DNA of 11,475 nt from Flavobacteriales bacterium (GTDB lineage Bacteria; Bacteroidota; Bacteroidia; Flavobacteriales_D; Crocinitomicaceae). The notes beneath the pieces are model-generated. The model was not told the DNA's origin, did not search any database, and saw nothing but the letters and a program-made list of their open reading frames with translations. This document shows, piece by piece, positions 7,370 to 11,475 of the stretch (positions within the stretch are counted from its first letter, which is position 1; the number at the start of each line of letters is the position of its first letter). The DNA lies in NCBI GenBank assembly GCA_018665005.1, contig JABJEE010000177.1, positions 1 through 11,475 of the forward strand, written 5' to 3'. Made by a program: the position numbers and the translations under genes.

Positions 7370-8599
7370 TTATCTGATTTGAGAAACCATTTTATCTGAC
7401 ATGTTTAAATACCTATATAAATCGATAGTATGCCCGATTTTATCATCATGTTTTTGACGGAAAACTTTGTCATTTATCCTGTTTTCTGGGATTTTATAGT
7501 GTGCGTCTCTTTTGCTTCCTAAACGTACTATAACCCTGTTTTTACTTGGTATTGCAATCATATACTGTCCCATTAAGCCTCGGCAATAATAGATTGGGTC
7601 GCCATTGTTTTTATAAATCCATGTATGCCAACCATATCGCATATTAGGTACATTTTCTTTTGTTTTCATACTTGGGGTTTCTAGCATTTTATTCATATAC
7701 CAACTCGGTACAATCTCCTTCCCATTATAAAAACCATTGTTTAGAAGTAATTGCCCTAACAGGGCATAATCACGAGCTGTTGCATACATACAGCAAAATG
7801 CTTTTTCATCGCCCCCCTCTTTGTCTAAACTCCAAAAAGCATCATTTCGAGCGCCAAGAGGAACCCATAATTTTTCTTCAGTATATTGATTGATTGACTT
7901 TCCGGTTGCCTTTTCTAAAATAAATCCTAAAATCTGGGTATTACCACTTTGATAATTGAACTTTACACCAGGTTCATCAATAACGCGCAATCTGGTCACT
8001 AAACCGTATAGGTCGGTTCCATAATAACCCTCTGCAGCCTCTGAAAGAGGATTTTTTCCGCTTTCAACCCAGTCGAAACCAGCAGACATGGTCAATAAAT
8101 GGCGTATGGTAATTTTTTCTCTTCCGTTTTTATTAAATTCTGGAATATACTTCCCTGCCAAATCATCCACACTCGTTATTTTACCTTCTTCAATTGCAAT
8201 TCCTATGAGCATTCCAATGACCGACTTTGCCGCTGAAAAAGAATTTGATACTTGATTCTGAGTATGTTCGTCAAAATATTTCTCATAAACCAAGGTGTCT
8301 CCCTGAAAAATCAAAAATGCCTTGGTATCCATTTCTTGATGATAATCTAGATCCGCTTTAGTTAGTTTAATAGAGGCATTTTTTTCTAGGATAAAATGGA
8401 AGGGTTCTTTTGACTTTTTAATGGTGTTTACTGGAAATAATTCTAAATCATAGATTGTTGGCCCTAATTTTCCTCTAAGGTACGTTTTAGCAATACCTGA
8501 ATACAGATAATATCTGCCTGAAAGAAGAATAAATAAATTAACAATAACCACAAGGGTTAGAAGACTATAAGCTGTATATTTTAATGTTTTTTTAATCAA
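7370..8599 (-). CDS. Membrane-anchored beta-lactamase-fold serine hydrolase
   Basis: A 409-residue serine hydrolase of the class C beta-lactamase/esterase superfamily. A single hydrophobic helix at about 9-27 (TAYSLLTLVVIVNLFILL) follows basic residues, so it is probably an uncleaved anchor with the enzyme outside the inner membrane. The nucleophile motif is S122-A-A-K125; Y216 in FNYQSGNTQILG supplies the second motif (Ser in place of the YxN Asn, Asn at +4); and R340-G-L-M-G-Q345 supplies the third. AFCCMYATARDYALLG is shared with the plus-strand hydrolase. The proposed start is TTG at 8599, eight bases after the lipB stop. I see no in-frame ATG nearby (the next Met is residue 90, inside the fold), so TTG or an even rarer codon must be used. 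All active-site motifs appear intact, in contrast to its relative at 1884-3011. Substrate unknown. Confidence 0.85.
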   Translation of the reverse strand: MIKKTLKYTAYSLLTLVVIVNLFILLSGRYYLYSGIAKTYLRGKLGPTIYDLELFPVNTIKKSKEPFHFILEKNASIKLTKADLDYHQEMDTKAFLIFQGDTLVYEKYFDEHTQNQVSNSFSAAKSVIGMLIGIAIEEGKITSVDDLAGKYIPEFNKNGREKITIRHLLTMSAGFDWVESGKNPLSEAAEGYYGTDLYGLVTRLRVIDEPGVKFNYQSGNTQILGFILEKATGKSINQYTEEKLWVPLGARNDAFWSLDKEGGDEKAFCCMYATARDYALLGQLLLNNGFYNGKEIVPSWYMNKMLETPSMKTKENVPNMRYGWHTWIYKNNGDPIYYCRGLMGQYMIAIPSKNRVIVRLGSKRDAHYKIPENRINDKVFRQKHDDKIGHTIDLYRYLNMSDKMVSQIR

Positions 8600-8607
8600 G
8601 GCAATAG

Positions 8608-9315
8608 TTAATTTTCTTTCACAATAAAACCGAAAAGAGATTTAAATTCCTCAAGAATAATAGCTTCAACTTCCTTTATATCTATCTTTCTCCCAAGCTC
8701 TTTCTGCATTGAAGTTACGGCTTTATCATCTATTCCACAAGGCACAATATGAGAAAAGAAATCCAAGTTAGTATTGATATTAAAACCTATACCATGCATG
8801 GTAACCCATCTGGAACTTTTCACCCCCATGGCGCATATTTTTCTAGCAGTAGGTTGGTCCGAATCCAGCCAAACTCCTGTCATTCCATCAATACGTGATG
8901 ATTGAATATTAAATTTTAATAAAGTATTAATCACCGCTTCCTCTAAAAAACGCATGTATTTATGAATGTCAGTAAAAAACTGTTCCAAATCTAAAATGGG
9001 GTATACAACCAACTGCCCCGGACCATGATAAGTGATATCACCTCCTCGATTAATTTTATAAAAAGAAGCCTCTTTGGATGCAACCTCATTTTCTGATAAT
9101 AGAAGGTTTTCTTTATTTCCGCTCTTACCAATAGTATATACATGAGGATGTTCACATAAAATAAGATAATTAGACGGTGGAGCAAGATTCTCGCCGTTTC
9201 TAATGGCTATTTTACGGTCAATGGCTTGTCTAAAATAATTTTCTTGTATATCCCAAGCTTCTTTGTAGTCAACCAGCCCAAGATTAATAATAGTTACTTC
9301 AGGTAGAGAATTCAT
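8608..9315 (-). CDS. lipB: Octanoyl-[acyl-carrier-protein]:protein octanoyltransferase LipB
   Basis: LipB moves the octanoyl group from octanoyl-ACP to lipoyl domains (for example the E2 subunits of pyruvate and 2-oxoglutarate dehydrogenases and GcvH). LipA then inserts sulfur; no lipA is in the window. The 235-residue length is normal for the family. Diagnostic elements are C54-EHPHVYTIGKSG, the signature R90-G-G-D-x-T-Y-H97-G-P-G-Q-L-V-V-Y-P, the catalytic Lys159 in KICAMGV, HGIGFNIN at 174-181, and the catalytic Cys193 in VPCGI. All residues needed for the acyl-Cys mechanism are present. The ATG at 9313-9315 overlaps the stop of the isomerase gene as TAATG, so expression should be coupled to it. 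Cytosolic enzyme. Confidence 0.96.
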   Translation of the reverse strand: MNSLPEVTIINLGLVDYKEAWDIQENYFRQAIDRKIAIRNGENLAPPSNYLILCEHPHVYTIGKSGNKENLLLSENEVASKEASFYKINRGGDITYHGPGQLVVYPILDLEQFFTDIHKYMRFLEEAVINTLLKFNIQSSRIDGMTGVWLDSDQPTARKICAMGVKSSRWVTMHGIGFNINTNLDFFSHIVPCGIDDKAVTSMQKELGRKIDIKEVEAIILEEFKSLFGFIVKEN

Positions 9316-9317
9316 TA
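9313..9317 (-). promoter_or_regulatory. TAATG stop/start overlap between isomerase and lipB
   Basis: Reading the minus strand, the isomerase TAA and the lipB ATG share base 9315. This supports the chosen lipB start and coupled translation. Confidence 0.6.
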
Positions 9318-10298
9318 AAATTTAGATAGCTCTCCTTTTAAGTAATCAATAATTTCAATATCAATAATATCCGCACCATTCATTTCACAAAGATAATACG
9401 AGGCCCAGTCCACGATATTAATCAGATATATAGACCTTTCAATAAATGACCCTCCTTTTGCATGAACCAAAAGAACTTTTCCGCATTTTTTCTCTACCGC
9501 TTCTTGCGATATTTCAAATCGGCGGTAATTTCTTGGATGTAAGTCTCCCGTATTGAAAAATATAGGCGCAAAACGTTCGTCTCCACCTGTCCAACCGACA
9601 AGCTCATTATGATTCATTTCAGGAATCACATGATGCCAACCTAAATATTTTGAGTTTTCATTAAATTGTTGTCTTGCCCTAACAATAACACCCTCATACT
9701 TGGCTTCAGCATAATAAATCCCCACTTTGTTAAAAAGGTGTGCTGCCATTTCTTGAGCCAATTTATGAATCGATTCTTTTTCATTTACAATTAACTCACC
9801 GCCTTTTAGCATACTTGATTTATGCTCATGAGAAACAAAGCCTAATTCAGCAAATATGTGAAGGAGTTGAATCACAGAATAAGCCAAAGCACTTCTCGGA
9901 GGATTCCCTCCGGGCACAATAATACAATCGTAATCGTTTTCTTGACAAAAAGTTTTTAGTTTTCCGCCACTACAAATACAAATGATATGGCTTCCTCTTA
10001 ATTTTGCCTCAGCAATCGCCATAGTGGTCTCTTCCGTATTTCCGGAATAACTCGAACCTACTACTAGCGTATTCTTATCTACGAATGCCGGGATGGTATA
10101 ATCATTAACAAGAGTGACGGGTATTTTAACCTCATCCATCAACCAGTTTGCTACCATTTTGGCACCAATACCTGAACCCCCTAAACCGCACATTACTATA
10201 CTAGTAATTTCGTTTTGTGGTCTTTTTAGATCTGTTGCCTCAGCTATTTGAATCGCTTCCTTTATATTATCAGGAAATGCTTCTATTAATTCTTTCAT
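9315..10298 (-). CDS. Bifunctional phosphoglucose/phosphomannose isomerase (SIS domain)
   Basis: A 327-residue cytosolic sugar-phosphate isomerase of the PGI/PMI type described from archaea such as Pyrobaculum. It interconverts glucose-6-P and fructose-6-P and also mannose-6-P and fructose-6-P, feeding glycolysis and GDP-mannose synthesis. Length matches the family. The first SIS half shows G38-LGGSGIG and the phosphate-binding loop GSSYSGNTEETT at about 81-92. P133-P-R135-S-A-L-A-Y-S is the family signature carrying the conserved Arg. The second half has EMNHNELVGW at 227-236, with Glu227 the likely catalytic base, and LHPRNYRR at 253-260. It starts at the ATG at 10298, ten bases after the carboxylase stop, and ends overlapping lipB. 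Exact catalytic residue matching is inferred from motif position. Confidence 0.9.
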   Translation of the reverse strand: MKELIEAFPDNIKEAIQIAEATDLKRPQNEITSIVMCGLGGSGIGAKMVANWLMDEVKIPVTLVNDYTIPAFVDKNTLVVGSSYSGNTEETTMAIAEAKLRGSHIICICSGGKLKTFCQENDYDCIIVPGGNPPRSALAYSVIQLLHIFAELGFVSHEHKSSMLKGGELIVNEKESIHKLAQEMAAHLFNKVGIYYAEAKYEGVIVRARQQFNENSKYLGWHHVIPEMNHNELVGWTGGDERFAPIFFNTGDLHPRNYRRFEISQEAVEKKCGKVLLVHAKGGSFIERSIYLINIVDWASYYLCEMNGADIIDIEIIDYLKGELSKF

Positions 10299-10308
10299 AA
10301 TTTATACT

Positions 10309-11475
10309 TTACAATGGAATATTTCCATGTTTTTTATTAGGTAATTTTTCTGTTTTATTTTCAAGCATCTTAAATCCAGAAACCAATCTAGATCTTGTCT
10401 CTTTTGGAAATATGACCTCATCAATAATTCCTCTTTCTGCTGCTCGATATGGGTTAGCAAACATTTCAGCATACTCCGCTTCTTTTTCCAACCACTTTTC
10501 TTCTCTGTTCTCTGCCGATCCAATTTCTTTTTTAAATATTATTTCTGCAGCACCTTTAGCCCCCATTACTGCGATTTCGGCGGTCGGCCATGCGAAATTA
10601 AGGTCAGAACCAATACTTTTCGAATTCATCACATCAAAAGCACCGCCATATGCCTTTCTTGTGATTACCGTAATTCTTGGGACAGTGGCCTCTGAAAAAG
10701 CATACAATAGTTTTGCTCCATGTGTGATTATTCCACGCCATTCCTGATCCGTACCTGGGAGAAATCCTGGAACATCTTCAAAAACCAACAGAGGTATATT
10801 GAAGGCGTCACAGAACCGAACGAAACGGGCTCCTTTTCTAGATGAATCAATATCCAGTACTCCGGCCAATGAAATCGGTTGATTTGCAATAACTCCAATT
10901 GTTCTCCCTTCGATTCTGGCGAAACCAACTACAATATTCGTTGCAAAATCTTTGTGCACTTCTCTAAAAGATGAAGTATCAATTACGCTAGAGATTACCT
11001 TTCTTATGTCATAAGGCATCGTCGCATTCTCCGGAATAATAGATTCTATTTTTTCAAGATTTGATTTGTCAAATTCAAAAACAGGAGGATGCGGTGCAAG
11101 CTCTTGACAATTTTGAGGTATGTAGGTGACAAAGTCTCGAACCATTTTTAAACACTCAACATCATTCCCTCCAATAAAATGATTTACCCCTGATTTTTCT
11201 GCATGTGCTTTTGCCCCTCCCAGATCCTCAGATGTGACCTCTTCATGCGTAACGGTCTTAACCACATTAGGACCTGTAACAAACATATATGAGGTTTCTT
11301 CAACCATGAAAATAAAATCAGTCAATGCTGGAGAGTAAACAGCTCCACCTGCACATGGCCCCATGATAACGGATAATTGCGGTATCACACCAGATGCACG
11401 AGTGTTTCGGTAAAATATATCTGCATAACCTGCCAATGACACAACCCCTTCCTGAATTCTTGCTCCACCAGAATC
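10309..11475 (-). CDS. Acyl-CoA (propionyl-CoA) carboxylase, carboxyltransferase beta subunit (5' truncated)
   Basis: Carboxyltransferase subunit of a biotin-dependent acyl-CoA carboxylase, probably converting propionyl-CoA to methylmalonyl-CoA. The frame is open to the window edge: upstream of the internal GTG at 11442 it reads DSGGARIQEGV, a family signature, so the true start lies outside. About 388 residues are visible; about 120-130 N-terminal residues are missing from the usual 510-520. Visible landmarks are GPCAGGAVYSPAL (N-terminal oxyanion hole region), TGPNVVKTVTHEEVT, PGFLPGTDQEWRGIITHGAK (biotin-binding half), and KAYGGAFDVMNSK. The Asp in GGAFDVM is at the position known from Streptomyces PccB (D422) to favour propionyl-CoA over acetyl-CoA. 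It ends KKHGNIPL, a familiar PccB C-terminus. The alpha/biotin subunit is not in the window. First visible gene of the minus-strand run. Confidence 0.93.
   Translation of the reverse strand, partial: DSGGARIQEGVVSLAGYADIFYRNTRASGVIPQLSVIMGPCAGGAVYSPALTDFIFMVEETSYMFVTGPNVVKTVTHEEVTSEDLGGAKAHAEKSGVNHFIGGNDVECLKMVRDFVTYIPQNCQELAPHPPVFEFDKSNLEKIESIIPENATMPYDIRKVISSVIDTSSFREVHKDFATNIVVGFARIEGRTIGVIANQPISLAGVLDIDSSRKGARFVRFCDAFNIPLLVFEDVPGFLPGTDQEWRGIITHGAKLLYAFSEATVPRITVITRKAYGGAFDVMNSKSIGSDLNFAWPTAEIAVMGAKGAAEIIFKKEIGSAENREEKWLEKEAEYAEMFANPYRAAERGIIDEVIFPKETRSRLVSGFKMLENKTEKLPNKKHGNIPL

Noticed and set aside
10412..10747. Open frame of 111 codons on the plus strand
   Set aside because: It is antisense to the highly conserved carboxyltransferase sequence, which explains the base composition.

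Overview
The window looks like a chromosomal segment from a member of the Bacteroidota, most likely a Cytophagales-type marine or soil bacterium. The reasons are AT-rich coding sequence, start sites without Shine-Dalgarno-like purine runs, a two-component-regulator propeller / Y_Y_Y sensor (an architecture very typical of this phylum), serine hydrolases of a Bacteroidota-like type, and TAATG start/stop overlaps. The assignment rests on protein recognition from memory, not on a search. Both window ends cut through genes, coding density is close to complete, and no gene-free stretch exceeds 50 bases.

Left half, plus strand (1-6936): the 3' two thirds of a SulP-family anion transporter with a STAS domain and a long C-terminal cytosolic tail; a beta-lactamase-fold serine hydrolase with a lipoprotein signal, overlapping the transporter stop by one base; then, after about 49 bases, a 1291-residue membrane sensor. 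The sensor consists of a lipobox-like signal, a low-complexity linker, 14 propeller blades (fitting two seven-bladed propellers), a Y_Y_Y domain, one transmembrane helix, a coiled coil and a histidine-kinase-like C-terminus.

Right half, minus strand (11475 down to 6960): a tightly packed run of five genes. They are the beta subunit of an acyl-CoA (probably propionyl-CoA) carboxylase (cut by the window end), a bifunctional phosphoglucose/phosphomannose isomerase, the octanoyltransferase LipB, a membrane-anchored serine hydrolase related to the plus-strand one, and a small conserved protein of unknown function. Gaps are 10, -1, 8 and 2 bases, so one transcript is likely. The two blocks converge on a 23-base gap at 6937-6959 with no obvious terminator.

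The metabolic genes are ordinary housekeeping (odd-chain/branched acyl-CoA carboxylation, hexose-phosphate interconversion, lipoate attachment). The most interesting item is the sensor: its phospho-acceptor-like histidine is present, but the acidic residue next to it and the N, G1 and G2 boxes of the ATP-binding domain are all eroded, which suggests a pseudo-histidine-kinase. Second is the pair of related serine hydrolases on opposite strands, one of which has lost the usual third active-site motif. I see no RNA gene, CRISPR array, insertion sequence or phage element.
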